DNA of 64,000 bases. It comes from Crocodylus rhombifer (Eukaryota; Chordata; Crocodylia; Crocodylidae). The stretch is taken from assembly GCA_038503035.1 (NCBI GenBank), contig JAVSML010001155.1, positions 636,877 through 700,876 on the forward strand. The letters are read 5' to 3'. A program made the translations under genes and the position numbers. Positions 36,420 through 49,721 of the stretch are shown piece by piece (the first letter of the stretch is position 1; each line of letters begins with the position of its first letter). Below the pieces are notes generated by a model. The model searched no databases, had not been told where the DNA came from, and saw only the letters and a program-made list of their open reading frames with translations.

Positions 36420-37312
36420 CAGACGGACTCTGAACTGATTAGCTGATTAGCTCAGAGTGTGGGCAGGAGCCCATGCTGAGTAGGCAGGGAAAGAGGTGCT
36501 TGCTGCGTTTGCATGGCACAGCCAAACCTGGGGAGAGTGAGGGCACCTACACGCTGCTTGGCACATCCGGGATCTGCTCCTGACATTGTTTCCCACAGTG
36601 CAGTATGTCAGGCTCCTCTCACCACTGCCACAATCCCTCCACTAAGCCTTTCATGTCCAGAACCAGCACCCATCATGGGCGCATGCAGGGAATGGAGCCA
36701 GAGCCACAATCTGCTCCCCGCATGTCCAGAACCGACGCCCATCGCTGGCACGTGCAGGTAACGGATCGCAGTTGTGCCCCAGGCCCCAGCCGTGTGTTGT
36801 CCTTGCTGCACTGTCACCACCCTGTCGTCTTGGCCCTGCCTGCCCATCCTGCTCATCTCATCCACCTGGCTGAGCACACCCTACCCACAGTGATCCTGGG
36901 CCGTTCTCCATGGAGACCCCTCCCACTCTGTTTGGCATCCCCAGCGGTAGGTATGGGGCAGACGGGCTGAAGTGCCAGGGCAGTGGAGACACTGACAGCC
37001 ATGGCCGGAAGGAGCTGCCACCATAGAGGCTGCCAGGAAGCTGAGTCTGGCCATGGTGCTGCCCTCAGCCTGCCACTGTACCACCCATCCCCATGGACTA
37101 CAGTTCCCAGCATGCCCGAGAGCCACATGTGGGGACAGGACAGGCTGTGCTCCATGCCAGAGGGCATCTCCATACCCAGGGGCAGTGGGATTGGCCACAC
37201 ATACCCAAACCCAGGCTGTCCCCAACACCTGGGTATGGTGGGGGTAAGGGACCCACCATGGGCCACTTGGAAGGCCACATTTGGCCTGTGGTCTGCATTT
37301 TGCCCATCTCTG
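36420..37312. repeat. GC-rich repeat-derived block ending in a hAT-like terminus
   Basis: It contains an imperfect internal duplication (two units of about 65 bases starting 'catgtccagaacc', near 36650 and 36720). The right end, GCATTTTGCCCATCTCTG at 37295-37312, is preceded by 'ggccacatttggcct', matching the inverse of the left end of the CAGGGGTGGGCAAAATGC MITE family. The left boundary is not certain. Open frames of up to 193 codons have no recognisable domain and are rich in Pro, Gly, His and Trp, as expected of GC-rich repeats. Confidence 0.55.
37098..37116 (+). promoter_or_regulatory. ZNF143/THAP11-type motif
   Basis: ACTACAGTTCCCAGCATGC fits the long composite motif ACTACAnTTCCCAgnATGC bound in mammals by ZNF143 with THAP11/HCFC1. 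It lies inside the GC-rich repeat block of the last FGFR2 intron, so it may be repeat-borne. A match only; no evidence of use. Confidence 0.5.
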
Positions 37313-38408
37313 CTCTTGTGTGTTCCAGTCATTCCTGCACCATTTGCAGGAGAAATGACCTGACCATTCTCAACCCTTAGAGCCATTTCCTTAACATAAC
37401 CATTTGAATCAAAAGTTTCCACAGATGGTAACAAAGGTTACCTAAAAAAAAACAACCCCTGCCTGTAAGGTACGGAGCAGCCTTGGCTCCAAACTGGTGA
37501 GGTACTTTGCTATCCACTGCATTTGAAAAATACTTTAAAGCCTTTCTTGTTGCCCATACTTAAAATGATGAGCATAAAGGCTTGGTATTTTAAGATATAA
37601 TTATGATGATTGCATTTCTGATTTTAAAATATTTTAATCAAGTCATTAAAAAAAAATTAAGTGCTATAACATACTGACTGAGGCAGAAGACATGTCTCAT
37701 CAATATGACCATAACTTGTGGTTTAGCAAAGAAGCACTTGCATTTAAATGAATACAGCTGCCTGTTAGAAGTTGAAAGAGAGAGAACATTTCAAGAGGGA
37801 AATGGCTTTATTCTCCTGCCAAAACTCTTGTTTTTAGCAAAAGTCACTCAACCCAAAACTTGGATTAAACATATATTATTTCCTTTTTTAATGCTTGTTT
37901 GGTCATTGCTACTCTAGGATATGTACAGGCACACAAAATAGCAAAAATTATAGAGAAACCCAGGTCCATTAAGTTGTTTTCTTGATTTTTCATTTTGGTT
38001 CTTTTGGTAAGCATGTCACTGCATATTTAAATATAAATTTAATATCCAATTATATAAAACAGATACACAAACGGACCAAAGGAATATAACATTGGAAGCA
38101 TCTTTTCTTCTCCAAATCATTACCATGTGCTAGAGAAAAATGGTTGTATTTAGTATAAAATTTCATTTTTATCATTGTAAGCGAAAATTCCACGTTTGAT
38201 GTGGAGAGCATGTTTATTTCCACTGATGTGATTAATGCTGATGTTGGAATTGACATTTCTTCTTTCTTTTTTTTTTTCTCTCCACCTCCCTCCCCCGCCC
38301 AAGTTTCTCTAATGATCTTTGGTTTTATCAGCTGTAAAGAAAATGGTCACTTTTGAAGATTTTTTTTTTTGGTCCATGAAACAGACTGATTGACCAATAA
38401 CACATTAA

Positions 38409-38615
<207 letters not shown>

Positions 38616-40196
38616 AAAGAAACTATTTTTATTCCATAGAGGAACAGAGAGACAAGAACGCTGACCTACCTACCACAAGAAGAAAAAGATCTTTTCTCCA
38701 GGACCCCTATGTTTCTGTTTGTACATATGATATATATAAGGGAAAAAAATACTTGGAGGAAAATAGTCAGAACTTATGTAAAGAATTATATAATTTGGAA
38801 CTCTAAAATATTCTGCAAGAAGAAGAATGTTTATGGGCCATGTATAGATTCGCTTAACTGCATCAATTTTCTGGCTTGTTTTAAGCCATAATAGACTTTA
38901 TTTGTACAATGGACCAGTTGGACTTAAGGCAAGCTCTGGGTCTGCCTTTCTTGTTTATTTTTGTAAAATTTGGAGAAAATATATGTTGGCACACACTTAT
39001 AGAGCACAAATGCAGTATATAGGTGCTGGATGTATGTAAATATATTCAAAATATGTATAAATATATATATATATTATATTTACAATGAATTATTTTTTGT
39101 ATTGATTTAAAAATGGATGCCCAATCCACCTAGCAAATTAGTCTCTTTTTTAACAGCTATTTGCTAAATGCTGTTCTTACACCGAATTTCTTAATTTTCA
39201 CCGTCCAAAGGTGGAAAATACTTTGCTTTCAGGGAAAATGGTATATCGTTAATTTATTAACTAATTGGTAATGTACAAAACAATTAATCGTTTATAGGAT
39301 TGTTGTTGTTTTTGTAATTTAAATGGCATTTCTATGCAGGCAGCACAGAGAACTAGTAGATATATTGCTCAGACTTTACTAGTTGTCAGATCTTTAAAAA
39401 AAAAATATTTACAGTATATAACTAATTTTGGGAATTAAACTTTTGATTTCTTTGCATTTTAAACTTCAGTGTCAGATGATTGTTCTTCTCAAAACCAAAT
39501 CCTTTAACAAGAAGGTATCTTATTTTCTCTATCTTTGATAAGTAGGTCTCACTAAAGTAATAAATTTTAATAGAACTTCCAAGGCCAAAATAGCACCATT
39601 ATTCTTTGAAAAAAGGAGTGCTTTTAATGAGTTTCTATAGAAAAGAAAGACATTAAGTTGTCTATAACCATAGCAGAAAGTACTGCTTTAAAAGGAGCTG
39701 AGCTTCTACACTTGAGTTGCACATGCATCAAATTAACTGGTATCATTTTCATTGATTTTGATAATAGATTCCAGATCTTTTGGCCTAATAGCATCTTTTC
39801 AGGATGGTCCTGTATTGTAACTTACGTTTAAAGAGAAAAGTTATTATAGTGACAATTTGCCATTGGAATATTGCCATCTTTTTAAGGGATTAGTTAATGC
39901 TGGCTCCGGAATATATTTTGGAATCATTCCATAATATCAGGCATGGAGCTGGTGTCAAACAAAATGTTGCTGCATTTTTGTCAATTGTATTTAAAATAAA
40001 GTATTGTGTTTTTTTTACTTTCAAAACACCTACTCACACTGGTATAGCCATGCGATATGAACGCAAATTACACTGCTTTACATATTAAAATTGGGGGGAA
40101 AAAGTATTAAAATCTGTTAACTTTTGTACTGACAATAAAATGTTTCTACAGATATTAATGTTAACATTACAAAATAAATGTCATGCAACTTATTTA
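38616..40196 (+). other. FGFR2: FGFR2 3' UTR with poly(A) signals
   Basis: About 1.58 kb of AT-rich sequence after the stop. It includes an AT-dinucleotide run (39058-39080), a TGTAAATA Pumilio-type motif (39035-39042), and AATAAA hexamers at 39995-40000, 40134-40139 and 40173-40178. The last two are followed by a T-rich downstream tract (40197-40216), so cleavage most likely falls near 40190-40200. The spacing of the last two signals resembles the human FGFR2 3' end. The exact end is inferred. Confidence 0.8.
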
Positions 40197-40199
40197 ATT

Positions 40200-43100
40200 T
40201 TTTTATTTTTTTATGTTTTACCAAAATGGTTCTGTCCTTGAAGTGAGGGGTCACTTCACTTCATTCTGGCTTCGTTGTATACTATTGACATGTTCAATCA
40301 GGAATGGGTTTTGGACCCAGTCTTGGAGTTGAGAGAAGATATGTATGGGTTGGGCTATTACAGAATTGGGACTTAAGGTTGAAAACCTTTTGAGTATTTG
40401 AAAAGATCACAGATTAATATCAAGGGAAACTTGGTTTAAGGTATCCTCTGTTTTATATCCCCACCAGGTTGTATATACTACTCGTAAGCTTTTCAAAGAA
40501 ATTAAATTTTAAGAATTCATGCATTTTTTTTCATTTCCTCATTAGGATAATATTGATACTTTTTTAATGGAAAACAAGAGAGAGCCTGGGCCATTGGGTT
40601 TAGGCCACTTACATGAAATGTAGAAACCTCAGGTTCACATTTATACTCCTTCACCCCTTATCTTGTGTCTGTGCCTGTGCCCTTGTCCTCTCTCTAGCCC
40701 ATAAATTTCATTGTATACCTGGTGAAGATTTCTGACAAAAGTTTCTTCAAACTAATATACTGCCATCTACACGATATCCAAGATTGTTCCCCAGAGTATT
40801 TTTGCTGGTGCTTTGTTCATTTTTGCATTAAATGCCCTAAGGTTCTAGATGTCTGTGACTTATCTGAGGAAGCTCTGCAACAGTTGTGTAAATCTCACTT
40901 TTGTTGCTGTATAGTACACCATTTTCCTTATGTTTCCCTACCATTTCCCTAGTTGAATTCCATAACCACTTTATACTTTGCCAAGTATTCCTTCTCAACC
41001 CCCTACTGATAATTTATGCACATGGATGCTGTCACTTGTGGAGCAGAAGTAAAGTACAACCCCAGACAAGTGATATTGAGTAAAATAGGTCATTGGAATC
41101 ACAGGTTATCTGTTAAATTAAGCAAAATTATAATTATGCTTAATAGAGAAAATATATTTTGAATACTTTAGTCTGTTAATTGGCCAGGAGATCAAAGTAC
41201 TCGCTTTTTAATCTTGCGAGAGACGTTTGCAGCACCACAAATGTCTTATCTGACCAATGGAACTGGGACTAGTTAAATTGTTTTGTAGCATTTTGGTAGA
41301 AAATGATTCAGTAGCAGTTTGGGTAGGAAAGAAATGTACTTTGTATACCCCACAACACTTCATCTAATTGTTCTTCGGATATCACTCATCCAAATATAGG
41401 TGTAGTCCAGCCCTGCTTAGCACATAAGAAAAAAGGATTTAGGACGCTAGGTACGTGACTGCAGTCCATAGTGAACCCTTCTGCCCTCATTTTTACTTGC
41501 CAGCCTTTGTTAGGAAGCTCCACTTAGAATGGAAAACCCTTTCTTCCCTAACTGTTCCCACTGTTCCCCAAATGGCTTTGACCAGCATAAAAGGTTTGCT
41601 TTTGTCAAAGCCTAATATGTGACACACACAAGCTGAATACTTTTTTCAATTTCAGAATTATGTTTGAAGGTGAAAGGATGAAGGTTCAGAGTAGTTAGTT
41701 CATCCAAGAGAAGGTCCACTGTTGACTTGATCCCGGTATGCAAATAACGATATGGGGCTCTTTAGCAGGAAAAGGTGCAACAGGATCCAGTAGCTAGAAG
41801 TTGAACTAGATACATAATTAGAACACCTTACCCAGAGATGTGGTCAATTTAACATTACCTGATGCCTGTATCTTGCTAAAGAGTATCAAGAAGAAAATCA
41901 AAGATTATCCTCATCTCTTTGGGTGAATGATGAAGGCACACCAGACTCTGTAGACAAACGCACATAAGGGAGTAAGTCATGCAATTACCACTGCAGCCAG
42001 CCACCTTTGAATTACTAGGCCAAATGACCAAGTTCCTATTTATACGTGATTCATTCAGATGTGGCCTTAAAAGAGTGTCTAGTGCATGGCTTGGACTTGT
42101 GCTTCTGAAACATTAACTGTTTTGTCACTGAAATATGGTAAAGGATATACTGTAGCTCAAACAAAAGTTATACGCTTGGGTGCATATTGCTCAATGTACT
42201 TATAACATAATGCAGGAGGTTAGACTTTTGTTATAATGGTCTTCTCTAGCATTAAACAATCCTTGCATTGCAAAACTTAGATGTCTTTCAGTTTCCTAGA
42301 CAATTGCTGATAGACATCAGCTTTTCTTTATAAGCAGCTTTTCTTCATTACTGATATAAAGGGGAAAAATTTACTGAGATACAAATCTCTCAGGAGATTT
42401 TATTCTGTTTTATTTTCTTTTTAAAATCATTTAAACACAGTTTTAAAAACAACCGTGGTACAACTAAAAAAAACAACTACTACTTGTGGGAGAGGGGAAA
42501 ATAATCAAGGTTTTGAACACAAAGATTTACTGTCAATGTACTTTAGCCCTTTCGTACAAGAAGGAAGTTATAGTCCCATACATAATAAATTTCTAAATAA
42601 AATGTAATTTCTCCTTAAATTAATCGATGCCTATTAATATGGCAAGCAGGAACTCTAACAGTTAATGTTAGTAAGAGGTGTTTTCCCAGCCTCTCCTTTA
42701 AGTACAGCTCCATACTATACATTTTTATGAGTCATGCTGAAAGTGACATTCATGTTAAGAAGTGAATGGATTTTGCTTGGAGAAGAACTAAATCTTTTTC
42801 TTCCCCTTACATTTGCAAAAATCTTGATGACTTTTTTTTCTTGATTTGCATAAAACTCCTACCATGGTCTTACCTCACTTTTGGAGGAGAACTCAGGAAA
42901 ACTTTGCTGTTCTTTGTTGTACTTATCAGGTGTAGTTCACTTTAGTGCTAAATTTAACAAAACAAAGTGGTCTGATCACAGAAATGAAAATTGAAAATTA
43001 AGTACTACTTCATGATATCAGTAAGTAAATGGAGAGGGTAAACCACTGGGAACAAGTGCAGTAAGAAATATTAAAATCACTGAGATCATATTTTATTACA

Positions 43101-44772
43101 ATTTAACTAAAGAAAAAAGCCCCAAACCTAGGTGATTTTTAGTTTGATAATACCAAACCATGTGAGCGGTTCGCAAGGTAGTTTAGATGTGGCTGGACTA
43201 CAGGTAAAAAAAAAATTGGCCACTTCAATCTTTTGATATGACTTTAAAGATAGGGGCATGTATGAATGCAGGGATTTGAATCTGACCCTCTACTGCCACC
43301 GCTTATTCCCCCACTCCCAAACTCCTGAGAACTTCAGACTGAAGATTAATTTTTTACAGCTGGCTGATAATTTTCCCATGGAACATTTTATGATTGAAAA
43401 ATACTGTCATGTGAAACTGAAAACCATCTGCAGGAGTGGGTCTACCTGAATGAAATTTCATTTTGAAAATACTGAAACGGAGCCTTTTGATCTTAGCACA
43501 TTTTGTTTTGAAGTTTATTTTATGCACTATAAATAAAGTCAAAATTGGACTGAAACATGAGGGGCTTTTATTGAAGTTACCCCCAAATTTATCCAAATAT
43601 TTTTTTAAAAATTATTTTGCTGAACATTTTTAAATGTTTTGGTTTTCATTTGACTCTGAAAGAGTAACATTGGAGTTTTCCATAGAATGGAAATTCTAAA
43701 TTTCAGCCGGATCTGCAAGTTTTTATATTTTACAGAGCTACTTAGTATTTTACAGAGCTACTTAATAAGTGTTGGACATGCTGCATTTGTGGTGAGGTAC
43801 CCAAGAGACATGTTATACCCTATAAGCTGAAGATAAGGATGTACTATTTCCATACTTCCATTGGATGCAAGACACCTTGAATGGTAGTTAAGGAGAGAGA
43901 AAGACCATAATCACAAGTCAACAATGTATTCTCAGGCCATATGACGCTGCCTCCTAAGATCCTAAATAAGGATCCCCCCATTGCTGGAACAGTTTCAGGA
44001 TGAGATTTAGTACTTTTCCTTCAAATACAATGGCTTTGCACCAATTCTAATGTGGTGCTACTCCCTGAAGTTCAGCCTCCAGTATGTTGTTGTTCTGAGG
44101 CAATAAAGAGAGAAGATAGAGGAATAGAAAGGGAGACAAAAATTCTGACATCCCTGCTGTCTCGAGAAGTCTACAACATATATCTGAGCAAGACGGAATG
44201 AAAATTTATGGAAAAATCTTGACTGCCAAAGACTGCGTTTTAAAGACATTTCAGAAAGAAGGTAGCCAAGGTACAATATTTTGTCTAGACATGTTTCCCT
44301 GGCACAACTATAGCTTTTGAGGTCTATTCAGCAGCGTACAGTGGTTTCTTTTCCAAACCTATGTTGCCACAGCTCTACAAACTGAAAGTTTAATATTATA
44401 TTGCTGAACTGAACACAATGAGTGATGACTTGAATTAGTATCTGGCAGATCATAATACTAAAGTAAATGTGGTCCTGGAAGAAACGGGTGCAATGGCCCA
44501 AAAAAGATGGAGGTCCACAGTGGCTGAGTGGCAAATTTATTTCATAAACCATAAAGTATCTATAACAGTTGAGGATATACTTACTACAGGAGATGTTAAT
44601 GCCAATATTTCTGAGCTAAGTTATAAACATTTGTGGCTGACATTTGCCCAGATGATCTGTACTGGGGAAAGAATCAACCTGCAATGGAAGAAGGGTGCGT
44701 GGTTTTTCAGGTTGTTTGTTTGTTTGTTTCTTTGCCATTTTACGATTGAGGACTGTATTTTGAGTACCTTAG
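40200..44772. other. Intergenic, no gene seen
   Basis: About 4.6 kb of AT-rich DNA after the FGFR2 3' end with no coding block, RNA gene or bounded element. There is a 20-bp tandem duplication at 43726-43764. The stretch 43440-43720 is rich in 'attttgaaa'-like sequence that may be an old repeat. Confidence 0.7.
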
Positions 44773-45079
44773 GCTAAGAATAGACATTGCCTATGTCTCT
44801 GCATGAATTGTGTCTGTTTTTGTCCAGGAACAGAAATGTTCCAGGATTGGCATGTGCACACATCAGGTCTAACTGGGGTTTAGTGGGCAACTGAATGCAC
44901 TCTCTTTTCTGCTACTGATGTAATGATGCAATGGTGGAATAACCTTTCAGACATACTTTCTGTGTACTTCTTATCCTGTGTACCTTTGTAGGATTTATTT
45001 CAGGACAACAGACATGGATGTCCAAACAGTTGCATTTTGTCACATGGTAAAATGGTTTAATCTGGGAGACGTGATGTCT
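44773..45079. mobile_element. Older TIR-type interspersed repeat, copy B (right end lost)
   Basis: Aligns with 11921-12432 once the MITE there is removed: shared 'ccaggaaca', 'tttagtg', 'ctgaatgcact', 'cttatcc', 'aggattta', 'ggatg', 'ttgca(c/t)tttgtc' and 'atggttt' in the same order. It is cut on the right by the CR1 fragment at 45081. At the position of the MITE it has a single 'tttagtg', i.e. an empty site. Confidence 0.65.
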
Positions 45080-45080
45080 C

Positions 45081-45645
45081 ATAGAATCATAGAAGTGGGG
45101 TCAGAAGGGACCTTGTAGATCTTCAAGTCCAACCCCCTGCCTGAGCAGGAGAAAAACTGGGCTCAGATGACTCCAGCCAGGTAGGCATCAAGCCTCTTCT
45201 TAAAGACCCCCAGGGTAGGAGCCAGCACCACTGCTCTTGGAAGTTGGTTCCAGATCCTAGCTGCCCTGACTGTGAAGTAGTTCTTATGGATGTCTAATCT
45301 AAACCTACTCTCCAACAACTTGTGGCTGTTATTCCTTGTTATGCCAGGGAGTGCTAGGGGAAACAAGGTCTCTTCTAAACCCTTCTGGTCCCCTCTAGTG
45401 AGTTTATAGAAGGTCACCAGGTCCCCCCCCCTCAGCCTTCTCTTGTGAAGGCTGAACAGGTTCGGGTCCCGCAGTCTCTCATTGTAGGGTCTGCCTGTTG
45501 TCCCCAGATCTTGCGGGTGGCCCTCCTCTGGACCCTCTCCATGCTGTCGACATCCCTCCTGAAGTGCGGCGCACAGAACTGGACACAGTACTCCAGCTGT
45601 GGCCTGACCAGTGTCGCGTAGAGGGGGAGGATCACCTCCCTGGCA
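45081..45645 (-). mobile_element. CR1 LINE, 3' fragment (end of ORF2 and 3' UTR)
   Basis: Reading the minus strand gives LYATLVRPQLEYCVQFCAPH and RDVDSMERVQRRATRKIWG, then after a frame break FRLDIHKNYFTVRAARIWNQ with LPRAVVLAPTLGVFKKRLDA. This is the end of the CR1-type reverse transcriptase ORF. The 3' terminus on the + strand is the 'atagaatcatagaa' repeat at 45081 that typifies CR1 tails. The frame is broken at a C run (45423-45431) and the 5' part is missing, as in most CR1 copies. The version looks crocodilian to me. Inactive. Confidence 0.88.
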
Positions 45646-46067
45646 GTTGTAACTTTTGTAACTTTAGCTTTCTCTGACATTGAGTGAAGCATTTGACTTC
45701 AGTGGTCCAAAATTTTTTCAATTGTTTTCCAAATTAAATGATCTCATGAATTTGCAGTAAATGCAGCATGGAAGTAAAAGGAACCATGATGCACACAATG
45801 ACTCAGAAATGCGAACACACTCCACCTTTCCTCTACTGATACTCCTTGCAAAATAACACTTAATAGCACACACATTTGTGGAGATTGTTCTATGTTGACT
45901 GGTACAACCTAACTCATCCTTGCATAACTCCCTGGTGTAACTTATGCTCAGAATTTAGACATGGCATGAAACTGTTTTGGTTGAAGATTTTACATGGGAT
46001 ACACAAAGGGCACTGCGCAGCCTGTTCTCCTACCAAAGGCAGATGGAGTTTTGCTGTTGGTCTCACT

Positions 46068-46481
46068 GGGTGCATCTATATGTGAAATTAAGGTGAAATG
46101 ATAAACTCTGGAGCAGTCAGAGCTGGAGTAAACTGCTCCAAAGCATAGCATCTACATGTGTGCCCAGAATGGCAGCAATTTGAGCTGGCAGAGGGCACAG
46201 GGGGTCAGTCCTGGGTGGTTGTGGAGCTGGCTGGGACACGAGCCAGCTCCTACAGAGCTGTGTGGATGGGTGGTAAACAGGAGTCTGGCCCCCACCCTTT
46301 CACCATTTATACGTGTGTTTCAGTACAGCAGAGTATTCTGTGATAGTGCTATCTTTGACAGTACTATTTCATGGCAGAGTTAATTAGTTTACTGCACCCA
46401 AATGCCAGTGCATGTGTAGACTGTGATGCTTTACTGCAGAGCTAGTCCACTTCATAATAAAGCACATGTGTAGATGCTCCC
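46068..46481. mobile_element. TIR element, GGGTGCATCTA family
   Basis: The left end GGGTGCATCTATATGTG and the right end, inverse GGGAGCATCTACACATGTG, are inverted repeats about 414 bases apart. A similar motif lies inside at 46149 (gcatctacatgtgtgcc). Short flanking matches (cact or cactg) may be the target duplication. The same terminus occurs singly at 62455. No coding capacity. Confidence 0.55.
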
Positions 46482-47268
46482 ACTGAGTACAAAATGAACT
46501 CCATAGCATGTAGTTATGAAAATTAGTTCAGAAACGAGAACATTCTCAATGCAATATGGTTGATGCTTTTTGGTGTCAATGATCACATCATGTCTTTGTA
46601 CTCCTGTCAATACAGTTTGGACTGTCATATGGCAAAAAGAAGTCATTTCTAAAATCAAAACAAAGCCACTGCACAGGACTGCTCAGCACTTCCTATAAAA
46701 ACATAGAAAGTGATCCCACTCCTCCAGAGACTTTTCAAGAAAGACTGACTTAAGGACTTGAGCTCAGGGGAGAATGATATTTGACTCCCAAAATGGACAC
46801 CATGCTCAAAAGAAAAGGTGCTACAAGATAATCTTCACACTAGGATTTGGTTTCAATTCAAAGTCTGCACTTACGAACGTTTCTGCTCATTCTACCTCTG
46901 CTGGTGCTGTGAAGCTGCCAACATGAATGCCTGTATGATTTATCTACTGTGAAATTGCCAATAAATATGAAATAAATTTGCCCTCTAGGCAACTTTGTGC
47001 AGACAACTTTTTGTTCCATTTATTTTCTTTCATTAATCATTGGTCTTTATTTTTTATACCAGCTTTTTTACCTGCGCTTCATTTTTTTTTTTTTTTCAGT
47101 ATTGAAAATTATTTACATTTTTAAATATGGTGAGTGGAAGAAATTTATCATGGTTCTTGCTGATTTGCAAAACACTTCTTGCCTGTTTATAAAAATGTTG
47201 TTACCTTTAAAAATGATAAATTTGGTAAAAATGTCAATTATTTCCATAACATTTGTTTAAACTTACCC

Positions 47269-47678
47269 TACCAAATTCACGGTGAAAGTAAGCTGTGCTG
47301 AGGTTCCTTTAATCTTGCAGGTTCCCCTGTGCGACCTCCTGCCCCCCACCCCCTGCCGCTGATTGGTGGAAGGGACCCACTTGCAGCTCACTTCTGATCA
47401 GTGGGGAAGTGAAAATCGTGGTTTTAAACATGGCACCATTTTTGCCTCCCTGCTGCTGATTGGCCAAGGGGCCCTGGTGGCCCCGCTGCTTGCTGCTGAT
47501 TAGTGGGGAGGAAAATAGCACCATGTTTAAAACTGCAGCTGTCACTTTCCCACCAATCAGGAGTGAGCTGCCAGCCAGGACCCCTCCACCAATCAGCGGT
47601 GGGAGGGGGAGGGGTACAAGGGGAACCTGAAAAATTAAAGGAGCCACAGTGCAGCCTGCTTTTGCAGTGAATTCGGTA
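47269..47678. repeat. 410-bp palindromic element with CCAAT motifs
   Basis: The two halves are inverted copies for nearly the whole length: left 'ttcctttaatcttgcaggtt' and right 'aacctgaaaaattaaaggag', then matched 'ctgattggtgg' / 'ccaccaatcag' and 'aaacatggcaccat' / 'atggtgct' style blocks toward a centre near 47480. Ends TA-CCAAATTCAC / GTGAATTCGG-TA could be mariner-type termini with TA duplications. Five or so CCAAT/ATTGG motifs are inside. No protein. Confidence 0.75.
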
Positions 47679-47679
47679 A

Positions 47680-49715
47680 CACCCTACTTATGGGGATAGC
47701 TGTAAATCAGCCTAATTTCAGGGGTGCTATACTGCTTTATGCCAGTTACAGATCTGGCCCATGAAGTTGACTCTAATTTTTTTAATATTCAACAGCACTC
47801 CCAAAGTGTGTGTAATTATTGAAGGATCTGCTCCCTTCTTAAATATGCATAATTAATATTAGATCCTGTCCCATCTATGGACTGCTAAATCATGAAGCTA
47901 CATATAATGTAACTGCTCAATATTCATAAATACACAAGCTTTTCAGTTATTCCAATACATATTTTGTCAACAGAGTCCGTAATAGAAATGTGTGCATTTG
48001 TGAATTAAACATTTTTTCCGTAGCGCTTGGCAATGTTTTGTTTGCTACTTTCACTTGACTCTGTGTTCACAGACGCTGTGCTTATCCTAGGTTTAATGAT
48101 CCGGAAGCAGCATTTATAGCTCAGGCTAGTTCTGACAACTCTTTAAAATCACTCCCAAATTTTACATTCCGTCTCCTAGCCAGCACTAACTGCTTTATAT
48201 GTGAAGGATGTCAGCTCCAAACCAAACGGTGAAATCATCCAGTTCTGGGCCTTCTAAGAGTCGATAAACTTTTTCACATACTGTATTGGCGCAGCCACCT
48301 TGTGTATCTGTGCCGACCAGCCATCCCTCCTGCCCTGCGATGTTGCAATAAACATGAAGGGAGAATCTGCTGTGGTTTCCCTTAGGCTCTGGCTTGTGGT
48401 AAATGGATAAAAAGTGAAAATACAACACTGTTAATTGCTTTTGATTGTACTGTACATGCTTTCTGTCTGGGGCCCTCCTCCTCCCACACCTTCCCCCCAA
48501 CTCCAATCTCCTACCAAAGCACATGCCACATCAGTGGTTCAAAAACATTTGTCTTCAAAGACTTTCATATTTTGGGAGATTTCTTTGCAACTCTACAGAC
48601 AGCTGGTGCTCCATTAATCACCCTGCTGTGTTTGACAATTGGTAGATTTACGATGCGTTTATGAAACAATGCAATTAAACATAATCAATCAGTTCAACCA
48701 GGGTTTCCAGATAGTGCTGGTGGAATCTATTTCAAAGCTCCCTACAACTGGAGTGGCCCTTCTAGAGGCAGTGAGGAAAAACAAAGACAATATGTTAACT
48801 TTAAATACTGTTCTCGTTCACTCAGAAAACAGCTCTTAAATGAGGCAAAGAGGAAAAAAAAAAAGAGCTTTCTGCTGCTTCAGTTCATTTCACCTTGTGA
48901 GGGGGGCACAAAGGGGACCAGCAAAAATAGTAACTCTCCAGGACTTAAGCAATTCCTTTGCTGTCCTGTCTTGAGTAGGACAACAATCTCGGATAGTATG
49001 TTCCTTTGGGGAAAAGGTTCCTCGCTAATACACACCAGCAAAAAGAACTTATGCAAACCCTGGAAAGCCATTTGTCACCCATGTAAACCTTTGTTTGGAG
49101 TTTCAGTTCTTTTGATTTCCACAGTATTTTTCTCCTCGGAGATCTCTCTCATTTCCAGAAATCTTCCCAAAGAACAGAAGCAGCCTAACTTCTTGTTGCC
49201 ATTAATTACAATATTTTTTCTCAAAGTAATTATAACAATTATGTAATAATATAAGTTTTGAAGATCAGATCCTTTGTTCCACTGTTTATCCTGGGAGGAG
49301 GAATTTTCAGAGTTCTGTGATATACTATAACAAATGCAGTGTCAATATTATTATGGTGGTGGTTATACCTACTGGCATGTGATAATCTGTGTGTGTGTGT
49401 GTGTGTGTGTGTGTGAAGGAACAGTTCTGGAGGAAAATGGAAGTTATTTGAGAGTAAAGCCTGTGTTATACATGTTCTTTCCTTATTGAAATCATTCCAG
49501 GAACATCCCCATACAGAATGGTGCTGACAATGCCCCAAACCCTCTAGGCCAAAGGGAAAGTTTCTGGCTATTATAATATTGGTGAAAGAGGACAAGATTC
49601 ATCGTACACATGTGTGAGTGTAGTTATATATATGGGTTCTTGAAATTGTATAAACCCAGAACTGAAAGCCTTCCTGACTCCTATTTATACGTTAGCTCAG
49701 TGGTAAACCTTTTGC
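47680..49715. other. Intergenic, no gene seen
   Basis: No coding block or RNA gene that I recognise. It contains a (TG)n run of about 25 bases at 49389-49414. Short open frames have no domain signature. Confidence 0.65.
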
Positions 49716-49721
49716 ACTCTA

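Noticed and set aside
36177..37312. Treating 36177 (CAGGGGTGG) and 37312 as the two ends of one hAT element
   Set aside because: The flanking 8-mers acagtgct and ctcttgtg do not match, so the left end was left open.
36853..37434. Minus-strand open frame of 193 codons, the longest in the window
   Set aside because: It lies in a GC-rich repeat-like block with overlapping open frames on both strands, and the product has no recognisable domain and a skewed composition rich in Gly, Pro, Trp and Ser. Base composition explains it.
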